DNA of 64,000 bases. Source: an uncultured Oscillospiraceae bacterium. Lineage in GTDB: Bacteria > Bacillota > Clostridia > Oscillospirales > Ruminococcaceae. Below, one piece after another: positions 25,981 to 33,523 of this stretch. Below the pieces are notes generated by a model, which searched no databases, was not told the origin of the DNA, and worked only from the letters and a program-made list of their open reading frames with translations. The stretch covers positions 1-64,000 of the forward strand of contig CAJUPO010000003.1 in NCBI GenBank assembly GCA_910588145.1, read 5' to 3'. The translations under genes and the position numbers were made by a program. Every line of letters begins with the position of its first letter. The stretch's first letter is position 1.

Positions 25981-27252
25981 TTAATCATCCACATCAGGAA
26001 AATCCCTTTTCATTAATTTAATACTTACTATAAACATATCATTTTTTTCATAAATATCAATTATACCTTCATGTTTTTCAACTATTTCCCTTACTGATTT
26101 TAATCCCCATCCATGCTCCTTATTATTTTCCTTATGACTTTTCAAATTGTAATTCTGTTCTAAGACTGAAGTCTGTATCGTATTTTTAATTACAACTATG
26201 AAATATCCTGATTGCTCCCCTATTGTAAGTATGATCTGGGACGGAATCGTATTACCTTCACATGCTTCTAACGCATTATCCAATAAATTAGCAAGCAACA
26301 GACTTAAATCATATTCAAGATAATCCGGAATATCAATAATAATCCTGCATGATACTTCAATATTTTTATGTTCGGCTTTTCCAAACTTATCATTTATAAC
26401 GGCGTTAATAACTGAACTTGAGCATTTTATAAGCAATCTTACATCACTGCTGCTTGTACCCAATATTTCTTTAACATATTTTTTAGCGTCACAATATTTT
26501 TTATCCGAAAGCAGAATATTGACGCAATTAATTTTATTATAATAATCATGACGCAAAATGCTTATCTTTTGATACTGCCGTTCTAAATTTATCAATTCAT
26601 CTTGTTGCTTATGCAGCTGCATCTGTAAAAGCTCTTTTTCAGTTTCTTTTTGGCTTGAAATATTCATTTTCCGCACAAAAATAAATATTATAATATTCAG
26701 CACCGATAAAAGAATGGTTATCAAAAGACACATATAGTTTGTAACTGAACTTTGTCTTGAAATCATATACATTGCAAATCCAATAAATAAAGTAATGCAA
26801 AGTGCTGATATTACAATTATCCATTCATTCATGCGAAAATAATAAGGTTCCTTTTTTCTTATCCATAAAAGACATTGTGTAGCGAAAAAATACAACAGCT
26901 TTGTACAAAAAATACAAATAATTCGGCTTGCGTCCTGAGCTTCTATCAAATCATTTGCAGAAATATTCGAAAGTATACTTATCACATTCAAAACAGGTAA
27001 ATTAACAAGATAAATCAGTGAATAGCTTATGACAGATATTAATATTTTCTCAAAAACATGGCCTTTTAAAAAATAAAGTGAAAATAAAAATGCAGATAAT
27101 ATAAATCCAATAATAAATATCAATTCATTCTTAATATAAAAAGTTCCTATACTATCAATAATGAAAATGCAATAAAATAACAAAAAGCTTTTGCACCAAG
27201 CGGCTTTTTCTGAACGATATTCAAAATAGCAAACTATAAATCTTATAATCAA
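25981..27252 (-). CDS. GHKL sensor histidine kinase, AgrC-like
   Basis: A membrane sensor kinase of about 423 residues. The N-terminal half has about six hydrophobic segments as in AgrC-type peptide receptors. The phospho-acceptor region is SILRHDYYNKINCVNILLSD (His in LRHD), and the C-terminal ATPase domain has LLANLLDNALEAC (N box) and HGWGLKSVREIVEKHEG (G box). The first standard start is TTG 27252, which cuts into the first helix. An upstream ATT or ATA codon in the same frame, placed 8-9 bases after GGCGGTGA, would restore a full helix. It follows the LytTR regulator by 44 bases. Confidence 0.88.
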   Translation of the reverse strand: MIIRFIVCYFEYRSEKAAWCKSFLLFYCIFIIDSIGTFYIKNELIFIIGFILSAFLFSLYFLKGHVFEKILISVISYSLIYLVNLPVLNVISILSNISANDLIEAQDASRIICIFCTKLLYFFATQCLLWIRKKEPYYFRMNEWIIVISALCITLFIGFAMYMISRQSSVTNYMCLLITILLSVLNIIIFIFVRKMNISSQKETEKELLQMQLHKQQDELINLERQYQKISILRHDYYNKINCVNILLSDKKYCDAKKYVKEILGTSSSDVRLLIKCSSSVINAVINDKFGKAEHKNIEVSCRIIIDIPDYLEYDLSLLLANLLDNALEACEGNTIPSQIILTIGEQSGYFIVVIKNTIQTSVLEQNYNLKSHKENNKEHGWGLKSVREIVEKHEGIIDIYEKNDMFIVSIKLMKRDFPDVDD

Positions 27253-27296
27253 AAAGGCTTCAACACAAATTGCGGCAATTTCTGATAATGTCCAAA

Positions 27297-28034
27297 TTAT
27301 AAGGCATCACCGCCTCTCATAAGTAACTTAAACTGCTCTTTTACATCGACCATTCTTCTTGCACTTAAGGGAAGAACCGTTCTTTCAGATTTATAATTTA
27401 AAATAACTTGATCATTACGTATCTGATAAACATATCTGCAGTTAACTAAATAAGTTTTATGTACGCGTATAAAACCATACGGCTTAAAAAATTCCTCCAG
27501 GTAATCCATGGTATAAGCCCTGTTTGCAAGTCTTTTAGACTGATTATCATAAAATAAAAAAATGTCATGGCGAAGCGAATAAAAATATACCATCTTTGTA
27601 ATATCTTTATATTCAACCGTATTATTTTCAAACTGTAAATTTATAAGCTGTTTTTCCGAAAAAATTTCTTCACAATAGGAATCTACTGATTCTGATAATT
27701 CTTGTAATAATTTTTCTTTACGAATAAAACGATATGGTGCATATTGAAATGTATTGAATACAAAATGGCTATAACTTGAAACAAATATTATATGAGTATC
27801 CGTTTTGTTTTTTCTAATCATTGAAGCAAGTTTGATACCGCTCATTTTAGGCATATCAATATCTAAGTAAATCAAATCGAATGGATTATTATTATATTCA
27901 TGCAAGAACTTTTCTGGATCTATATAAAACAAAACATCACTTATAATATTTTTGTTTTGAAATAATGATTTTAATTCTGTTTGCATTTGCTTTGCAAAAA
28001 TTTTATCATCATCTACTACAGCTATCCGTATCAT
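27297..28034 (-). CDS. LytTR response regulator, AgrA-like
   Basis: A 245-residue regulator. The receiver domain starts MIRIAVVDDDKIFAKQM (acidic pair DDD), has the phospho-Asp in DLIYLDIDMPKMSG and the switch residues near FVSSY and the FIRKEK lysine. The C-terminal LytTR DNA-binding domain holds FIRVHKTYLVNCRYV and LPLSARRMVDVKEQF. ATG 28034 is preferred, with AGGGGTGA upstream, over one seven codons earlier. It is first of a two-gene operon with the kinase. No AgrB or AgrD peptide gene is seen nearby, so the signal must come from elsewhere or be different. Confidence 0.9.
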   Translation of the reverse strand: MIRIAVVDDDKIFAKQMQTELKSLFQNKNIISDVLFYIDPEKFLHEYNNNPFDLIYLDIDMPKMSGIKLASMIRKNKTDTHIIFVSSYSHFVFNTFQYAPYRFIRKEKLLQELSESVDSYCEEIFSEKQLINLQFENNTVEYKDITKMVYFYSLRHDIFLFYDNQSKRLANRAYTMDYLEEFFKPYGFIRVHKTYLVNCRYVYQIRNDQVILNYKSERTVLPLSARRMVDVKEQFKLLMRGGDAL

Positions 28035-28138
28035 CAAATCACCCCTATTCATCATATCATAAATCTATCTTTATTTCAACAAATCTTTACCGAAATAACA
28101 GAAAAAAAACAATAAATACTAAGTTTTTTTAAAAGAAT

Positions 28139-28162
28139 AACTATATTTGGTAAATTATAGTT
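28139..28162. promoter_or_regulatory. inverted repeat upstream of the LytTR operon
   Basis: Arms AACTATA and TATAGTT are separated by ten bases, about 105-130 bases upstream of the regulator start. It could be the regulator's own binding site; no further support. Confidence 0.3.
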
Positions 28163-28263
28163 TTCCTTCTCCAATATATTTAATATTAGGATGTTATTTT
28201 CCAATTGCTTTTAATATCAATAGCGCACCAATGTCGCACAAAAACTGATTCAGATAAAAAACA

Positions 28264-28293
28264 ACGCCGTTTGCAAAAACCTGCAAACGGCGT
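28264..28293 (-). terminator. terminator of the tRNA-Thr gene
   Basis: Perfect stem ACGCCGTTTGCA / TGCAAACGGCGT followed on the minus strand by TGTTTTTT. Confidence 0.9.
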
Positions 28294-28310
28294 ATTTAAG
28301 TAATATATAA

Positions 28311-28386
28311 TGGAGCTGTTTAACGGATTCGAACCGTCGACCTCTTCCTTACCAAGGAAGTGCTCTGCCTGCTGAGCTAAAACAGC
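28311..28386 (-). tRNA. tRNA-Thr (GGU)
   Basis: On the minus strand GCTGTTT pairs with AAACAGC, the anticodon loop TTGGTAA in CTTCC/GGAAG gives anticodon GGT, GTTCGAATC forms the T loop, and TCCA ends the 76-base molecule. Confidence 0.97.
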
Positions 28387-28486
28387 ATTAGAACATTTAT
28401 ATTATATCATATAAATATAACTTTGTCAATAAAAAACAACATAGAAATATAAAAGATTTGTATTAGCTATTTATCAGCAGTTTAAT

Positions 28487-28514
28487 AAACATCCCCGGTT
28501 GCCGGGGGATGTTT
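28487..28514. terminator. terminator at the end of the pilin genes
   Basis: Stem AAACATCCCCGG / CCGGGGGATGTTT, with T-rich sequence following on the minus strand. It lies nine bases after the stop of the last pilin gene. Confidence 0.7.
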
Positions 28515-28522
28515 ATTCCACT

Positions 28523-29020
28523 TTAATCAATTAAAACTTCATTTATCTTAGTTCCTATATCCCCTTTGATATAATCATCAAAATCGGCTGGTTCCGGATA
28601 AATACCAACAAATTCATCAGTTTCAGAATCTGAATAATAAACCGCAATTATCTTGTAATTATCAATCTTCACCGCCCATGAACACTCATTTGCCGCTTCA
28701 TAATAACTTATTATTTTTTTATACAGCTCTGAATATTCATCATCGGTAAATTGCCCATAAGATAGATTTCCGCAGATATGAATCCCAGCAAGCTTTTTGT
28801 TTTCCGGATTCCTTATAGAACGATCTATTATTTCATAATTTTGAACAATTGTCTGTACAGAATCATAAATTACTTCTGCTTGTGATACGGCTGCTCTGTA
28901 TTTCGTCTTGCCGATCCATAAAATATAATTAGGAATTAAAACTCCTGCCAAGATCCCAGTAATCAGCAAAACAATAACAACTTCAAAAAGTGTTATACCT
29001 TTAAAAATCTTATATTTCAT
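28523..29020 (-). CDS. type IV prepilin-like protein (minor)
   Basis: A 165-residue prepilin. The class III leader ends MKYKIFKG, and the mature protein starts ITLFEVVIVLLITGILAGVL with Glu5 and the usual hydrophobic alpha-1 helix. The soluble part is short and acidic near the C terminus. The prepilin peptidase at 31397 should cleave after the Gly. It lies 15 bases behind the major-pilin-like gene and ends the pilus operon. It may be a minor pilin or an alternative main subunit. Confidence 0.88.
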   Translation of the reverse strand: MKYKIFKGITLFEVVIVLLITGILAGVLIPNYILWIGKTKYRAAVSQAEVIYDSVQTIVQNYEIIDRSIRNPENKKLAGIHICGNLSYGQFTDDEYSELYKKIISYYEAANECSWAVKIDNYKIIAVYYSDSETDEFVGIYPEPADFDDYIKGDIGTKINEVLID

Positions 29021-29035
29021 TAATTTTATTTATAC

Positions 29036-29524
29036 TTATACTGCCGGAACTGAAATATCTCTTTTTGCACATACAGAATTAAGGCTAAAACCCTCTTCAT
29101 CCATTTCCTCAAGAGTAATCGCTTCCGGATAAGCTCCTATATAATCTGAACCAGTCTCCTGCCATACCACTGCTTCAACCTGACCTGAAGCGCCAAAAGC
29201 AATAGATAAATGACCGTCAAGATCAGGGATTGCTGTATTTAACGCCTTAGAAAAACCTTCCGCATTAGCTCCTCCATGTAAATCAACATCTGCGGTATAA
29301 GTACCGCTAAGAATATGTCCGTTCATTTCCATTTCTGCTGAAATCAAATTAGCTTGTCCTGCAATTTTTGAAGCAGTATCATTCTGCATTGTCAGACGGG
29401 CGCTGCGTACCCATTTCATCATATTCGGAACAATAATAATTGCAAGAATACCAATAATCGCAATAACAACAATCAGTTCAATAATGGTGAAGCCTTTTAC
29501 CTTATTCTTATTTTTTTCTGCCAA
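29036..29524 (-). CDS. type IV pilin, probable major subunit
   Basis: A 162-residue prepilin. The leader ends KVKG, and the mature N terminus is FTIIELIVVIAIIGILAIII, the classic pilin helix with Phe1 and Glu5. The globular part has Ala/Gly/Ser-rich segments and one Cys near the C terminus. It follows the PilB ATPase after 114 bases and precedes a second pilin gene. Position directly after the assembly ATPase and the canonical N terminus make it the best candidate for the main filament subunit. Confidence 0.9.
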   Translation of the reverse strand: MAEKNKNKVKGFTIIELIVVIAIIGILAIIIVPNMMKWVRSARLTMQNDTASKIAGQANLISAEMEMNGHILSGTYTADVDLHGGANAEGFSKALNTAIPDLDGHLSIAFGASGQVEAVVWQETGSDYIGAYPEAITLEEMDEEGFSLNSVCAKRDISVPAV

Positions 29525-29638
29525 AATTACCTCCTAAAACACCATTTAAATTTCTAATCTTTTCTTTATAAATAATCATACCATATATATCATATAATGT
29601 CAATAAAATTTACAAAATGGTATTTTTTAGCAAAAATA

Positions 29639-31315
29639 TTAAATTGAATATGTTACTCTTAAAAATTCTTTGATAGAAGTTTTCCCTGCAATCACCAGAT
29701 CAGCGGCATTATCACTTAGCATTCGAGCGCCGTTTTCTTTTGCCTTTCTTTCAATCAACTCCTTATCAGCGCCGTTTACTATAATTTCTTTTATACTTCC
29801 CGTACAATGTATAATTTCATGTATAGCAGTTCTCCCCTTATAACCTGTATTGCTGCATTCACTGCACCCGACAGCTTCATAAACTTCAATAGATTTATTA
29901 ATACCCAAAAGTTCATTTTCTTCCGCAGAAGTAAATCTCTTAATTTTACATTTACCGCATAAAATTTTAACAAGCCGCTGAGCAACTACGCCTATCAGGG
30001 AGGAAGCAGCCATATAAGCCGGTACGCCCATGTCAATAAGACGTGTTATAGTAGACGCTGCGTCATTTGTATGCAAAGTTGAAAATACAAGATGTCCTGT
30101 AATAGCAGCTCTTATACCAATTTCAGCAGTTTCCTCATCACGCATTTCACCTATCATGATAATATCCGGATCCTGACGAAGTATTGAACGTAGAGCTGCT
30201 GCAAATGTCATTCCTGATTTGTTATTTATCTGTACCTGATTAATTCCGTCAATACGTTTTTCTACCGGATCCTCAACAGTAACGACATTAACATCAGGCT
30301 CAGCAACCTCTTCCAATGAAGAATACAAAGTCGTAGTTTTACCTGAACCAGTAGGACCGGTAACAAGAATTAATCCATGGGGACATTTCAGCATTTTTTC
30401 ATACATTTTATAATTATAATCAGTCATTCCCAACTCTGTAACTTTTCTCAGAGCTGCTCCTCCTGCTGAGAGAATCCTCATTACCAGTTTTTCGCCGTTC
30501 ACTGTCGGCAAGCTGGATACACGTATATCAAGTTTAACACCGTTCACTTCCTGTGAAAAACGACCGTCCTGCGGAATCCTTTTTTCAGCGATATTCATGT
30601 TGCTTATCAGTTTTATTCGTGTTGTCAGAGAATTATGTGCAGCATTTGAAATATTCATAAGTTCTATAAGATCGCCGTTTATACGTATTCTGATTTTTGT
30701 ATGCTTTTCAAATGGCTCAATATGTATATCCGTTGCGTCGGCAAGAAAAGCCTGCTCGACAATTGTTACAGCAAGTTTAACAATAGGCGCACTTTCTATT
30801 CTTTCCTCAGAACCGTCATCTGCTTCTGATTCTTCTGTAATTTGCTGATTTACAAATTCTACAACCCCCTCTACCTGCCGGCGCTGATATATTTTTTCTA
30901 TTGTCTTTAATATTGCAGAACGAGCGGCAAACACTGGAAAAATATCCATACCGGCTGTAATCTTAATATCTTCAAGAATATTAAAGTTTATTGGATCTTC
31001 AGTTGCTACAACTAACCGTCCGCCCTGGATATTTACACCTATTACCGTATATTTTCTGGCGATTGCTTCAGGAATTTTTCCTGCCGCCTGCTCATTTATT
31101 CTTACATTGCCAATATCCAAAAATGGTATTCTTAATTTGTCAGATAGAACTCTTATAAATTCAGTTTCAGACAACATTCCCAATTCAATAACTATTTCAC
31201 CGAATCTTTTTGCTCCGCTGTAATTATTTTGTACTTCAAGTACTCTTTTAAGCTGTTTTTCAGTTATAAATCCTGCTGAAACAAGATAATTCCCTATTTT
31301 ATTATTACTTCCCAT
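29639..31315 (-). CDS. pilB: type IV pilus extension ATPase PilB/GspE
   Basis: A 558-residue hexameric assembly motor. The N-terminal MshEN domain (about 1-145), often a c-di-GMP-binding module, precedes the ATPase with Walker A GPTGSGKTT (320-328), Asp box TVEDPVE, Walker B IMIGEMRDEETAEIG and His box FSTLHTNDA. A tetracysteine zinc site (CGKC and CSEC) lies near residues 455-495. All features are normal for PilB. No retraction ATPase PilT is seen in the window, so filaments may be non-retractile or use a PilT encoded elsewhere. Confidence 0.95.
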   Translation of the reverse strand: MGSNNKIGNYLVSAGFITEKQLKRVLEVQNNYSGAKRFGEIVIELGMLSETEFIRVLSDKLRIPFLDIGNVRINEQAAGKIPEAIARKYTVIGVNIQGGRLVVATEDPINFNILEDIKITAGMDIFPVFAARSAILKTIEKIYQRRQVEGVVEFVNQQITEESEADDGSEERIESAPIVKLAVTIVEQAFLADATDIHIEPFEKHTKIRIRINGDLIELMNISNAAHNSLTTRIKLISNMNIAEKRIPQDGRFSQEVNGVKLDIRVSSLPTVNGEKLVMRILSAGGAALRKVTELGMTDYNYKMYEKMLKCPHGLILVTGPTGSGKTTTLYSSLEEVAEPDVNVVTVEDPVEKRIDGINQVQINNKSGMTFAAALRSILRQDPDIIMIGEMRDEETAEIGIRAAITGHLVFSTLHTNDAASTITRLIDMGVPAYMAASSLIGVVAQRLVKILCGKCKIKRFTSAEENELLGINKSIEVYEAVGCSECSNTGYKGRTAIHEIIHCTGSIKEIIVNGADKELIERKAKENGARMLSDNAADLVIAGKTSIKEFLRVTYSI

Positions 31316-31396
31316 ATAAACCTCCGGCTTTTTCTTGTAATTTAATAAAAAATATGTTAAAATTGAAATATAATTATATTTTTGGAGTGAATTTCA

Positions 31397-32218
31397 GTGT
31401 CCAACGCAATTTTAAAGCTTGAAAATCTCGATATAAGATTTTATATATATTTTTATACTATTATTTTTATTATTGGAATCTGCATAGGCAGTTTTATAAA
31501 TGTACTTATATACAGGCTTCCCAAAAATGAAAACATAATAACCAGTTCTTCCAGATGTACAAGCTGCGGAAGTAAAATCAAATATCTTGACATGATTCCT
31601 ATATTTAGCTGGATATTCCTAAGAGGAAAATGCCGTCAATGCGGCGGTAAAATTTCCGCAAGGTATCCTTTGATCGAGATAATGAACAGCATAATTTATA
31701 TTATTACCTTTACCGTAATGGATTTTAGTGCAAGGTCAATATTTGTCTGTATTTTCTTTTCAATACTGACCGTAATTGGATTTACCGACTGGGATACACT
31801 TGAAATAGACATTAGACTCCTTGCAGCAATAGGAATTATTGCTGTTATTTCAATATTCACCGATAACAGTCTTACTTTATTCCAAAGAATTACTGGAGGT
31901 ATTATAATTAGCGCACCTTTCTTCATAATTGGAGAAATTTCATCTTGCATTATTGAAAGTAATACAGGAGAAAAGATTCGGGGAATAGAACTTGGGGATA
32001 CCATTTTAATGGCTGTTTCTGGTTTATTTATTGGATATAAAGCGGCTGTTGTATCAGCTTTCATAGGAATTATCCTTGCTTCTATTGCTGGACTCATAAT
32101 AAAACACAAAAGCGGAGAATCGACGTTAGCTTTTGGTCCGTTTTTGTCAATAGGACTTTTCTTCGGTACCTTATGGGGTAATGCTATTACGGACTGGTGG
32201 TTTTCATTATTTATATAA
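31397..32218 (+). CDS. pilD: type IV prepilin peptidase
   Basis: A 273-residue integral membrane aspartyl protease that cleaves and usually methylates prepilins. The methylase-side zinc motif is two CxxC pairs (CTSCGSK and CRQCGGK) with GSFINVLIYRLP before it. The catalytic aspartates are probably in FTDWDTLEIDIRL and in GIELGDTIL. About eight hydrophobic segments. It starts with GTG 31397 behind GGAGTG. It is the only plus-strand gene inside the otherwise minus-strand pilus cluster, divergent from pilB and convergent with the pilin-like genes. Confidence 0.92.
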   Translation: MSNAILKLENLDIRFYIYFYTIIFIIGICIGSFINVLIYRLPKNENIITSSSRCTSCGSKIKYLDMIPIFSWIFLRGKCRQCGGKISARYPLIEIMNSIIYIITFTVMDFSARSIFVCIFFSILTVIGFTDWDTLEIDIRLLAAIGIIAVISIFTDNSLTLFQRITGGIIISAPFFIIGEISSCIIESNTGEKIRGIELGDTILMAVSGLFIGYKAAVVSAFIGIILASIAGLIIKHKSGESTLAFGPFLSIGLFFGTLWGNAITDWWFSLFI

Positions 32219-32223
32219 AATTT

Positions 32224-32248
32224 GCAGTTGTTATGCAACTGCTTTTTT
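32224..32248 (+). terminator. terminator of the prepilin peptidase gene
   Basis: Stem GCAGTTG / CAACTGC with a short loop and six T. It ends 6 bases short of the convergent pilin-like stop. Confidence 0.85.
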
Positions 32249-33128
32249 ATTCCAAAATTTCAGGCAATGTATAAATAAAATAAATATTATCAGATGACCT
32301 GCCGCTGTCAAAATATTTATACCTCATAGCTTTTCTTTCGATTCCTGCGGCATCATCAATAACAGCAATTTCAGGACAAATAGCTATATTTACAAACGAA
32401 AATGAAAGATATGCGTAAGGAGCAGATGTATTATCATCTTTAATCTTTTTAAAGTACTTTCCGTCATTATCAGTATCACTAAAATCATTTTCAAAAATGT
32501 CGACGCTAATTATACCGTTATCAGAATTGAAACCTGAAAAATTTCCTGAATCATCAGGAGTACCAAGATTAAAATTATATGAAAATTCCTTGTAATATTC
32601 ACAATTTGACTCTGAAATCATTGTACAGGTATCGTTTTTCAAATCAGCAGAATAAATTTTAACATTACCCATACTTCCTGACGGATTTCCATTAATATCA
32701 AAAGATAAAGGCGCATTTGATATTTCCATTATATAGGTTTCAGTATATTTATTTTTCTCCTCATTAAAATAATATTTTCTGAAAAAATCAAGGGGCTTAT
32801 TATCTTCAATTAAATTCTCATATGTATTATCATTTCCTGATTTAAGCTGTACCTTTGGAAGCTTTGCCGCTGACGGCGAATTTAAAAGCTCAGAAAGCGA
32901 ACTATATCCTGTATAAACATTGACCTTATCTGCATATTTTAAATTGTTTTCTATATAACGGCTTACATTATCAAGATCAGCATTTACACTTTCAGTTTCC
33001 TTTGCTGTAATATACAAATTTTGAACCATTCCTATAAGCGATACAGCGCCGATCATAAGTCCGGAAAAAATAGTCATAACAATTATAAGCTCAAGAAGTG
33101 TCAATCCCTTTAATTTATTATTTCTCAT
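32247..33128 (-). CDS. minor pseudopilin, PilW/GspJ-like
   Basis: A pilin-like protein of about 293 residues. The leader ends NKLKG and the mature helix starts LTLLELIIVMTIFSGLMIGA with Glu5. The large C-terminal domain is rich in Asp, Asn and Tyr. It overlaps the upstream prepilin by 11-14 bases, with start ATG 33128 preferred over TTG 33131 (GAGGTG stands upstream). By size and order (small prepilin, then this, next to a PilX/GspK-like giant) it corresponds to the PilW/GspJ role in the tip complex. Confidence 0.8.
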   Translation of the reverse strand: MRNNKLKGLTLLELIIVMTIFSGLMIGAVSLIGMVQNLYITAKETESVNADLDNVSRYIENNLKYADKVNVYTGYSSLSELLNSPSAAKLPKVQLKSGNDNTYENLIEDNKPLDFFRKYYFNEEKNKYTETYIMEISNAPLSFDINGNPSGSMGNVKIYSADLKNDTCTMISESNCEYYKEFSYNFNLGTPDDSGNFSGFNSDNGIISVDIFENDFSDTDNDGKYFKKIKDDNTSAPYAYLSFSFVNIAICPEIAVIDDAAGIERKAMRYKYFDSGRSSDNIYFIYTLPEILE

Positions 33129-33501
33129 CAAACACCTCAGTTACAATATTCCCCTCAAAAAATCTGAAATGTCCGCTTTCTGCACACTCTTTTTCATCTA
33201 TGACTGAAAAATACTCTTTTCCTATTACTCTGTAGCTCCTGCCTTCTATTTGAAGAATGACAGCAGCTTCCTTTTCCGAACCATTTTCCTCGGTGGGCGT
33301 TACGCATACAGTATTATCCCTGATTTCTGCCGCCGGAGATTCTTTGATAATTTTACTGTTCAATCCTTCAGTTTTTCTTATAATACTGCAAATTCCAGCA
33401 CAAGCTGAAACAAGAAGAGCAGATATAATTGTAAGTACTGCTAAAGAAACAATTATTTCTATTAGTGTAAAACCACGAAGTTTATTTTTACGTAATGTCA
33501 T
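33118..33501 (-). CDS. minor pseudopilin, PilV/GspI-like
   Basis: A 127-residue prepilin. The leader ends NKLRG and the mature N terminus is FTLIEIIVSLAVLTIISALL with Phe1 and Glu5. The soluble domain is short, with charged segments (EENGSEKEAAVILQIEGRSY). It lies 22 bases after the giant pseudopilin gene and overlaps the next gene, an arrangement typical of tightly coupled tip pseudopilins. The exact homologue (PilV, GspI or GspH) cannot be told by eye. Confidence 0.82.
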   Translation of the reverse strand: MTLRKNKLRGFTLIEIIVSLAVLTIISALLVSACAGICSIIRKTEGLNSKIIKESPAAEIRDNTVCVTPTEENGSEKEAAVILQIEGRSYRVIGKEYFSVIDEKECAESGHFRFFEGNIVTEVFDEK

Positions 33502-33523
33502 AAACTATACCCCACTCTGCTTG

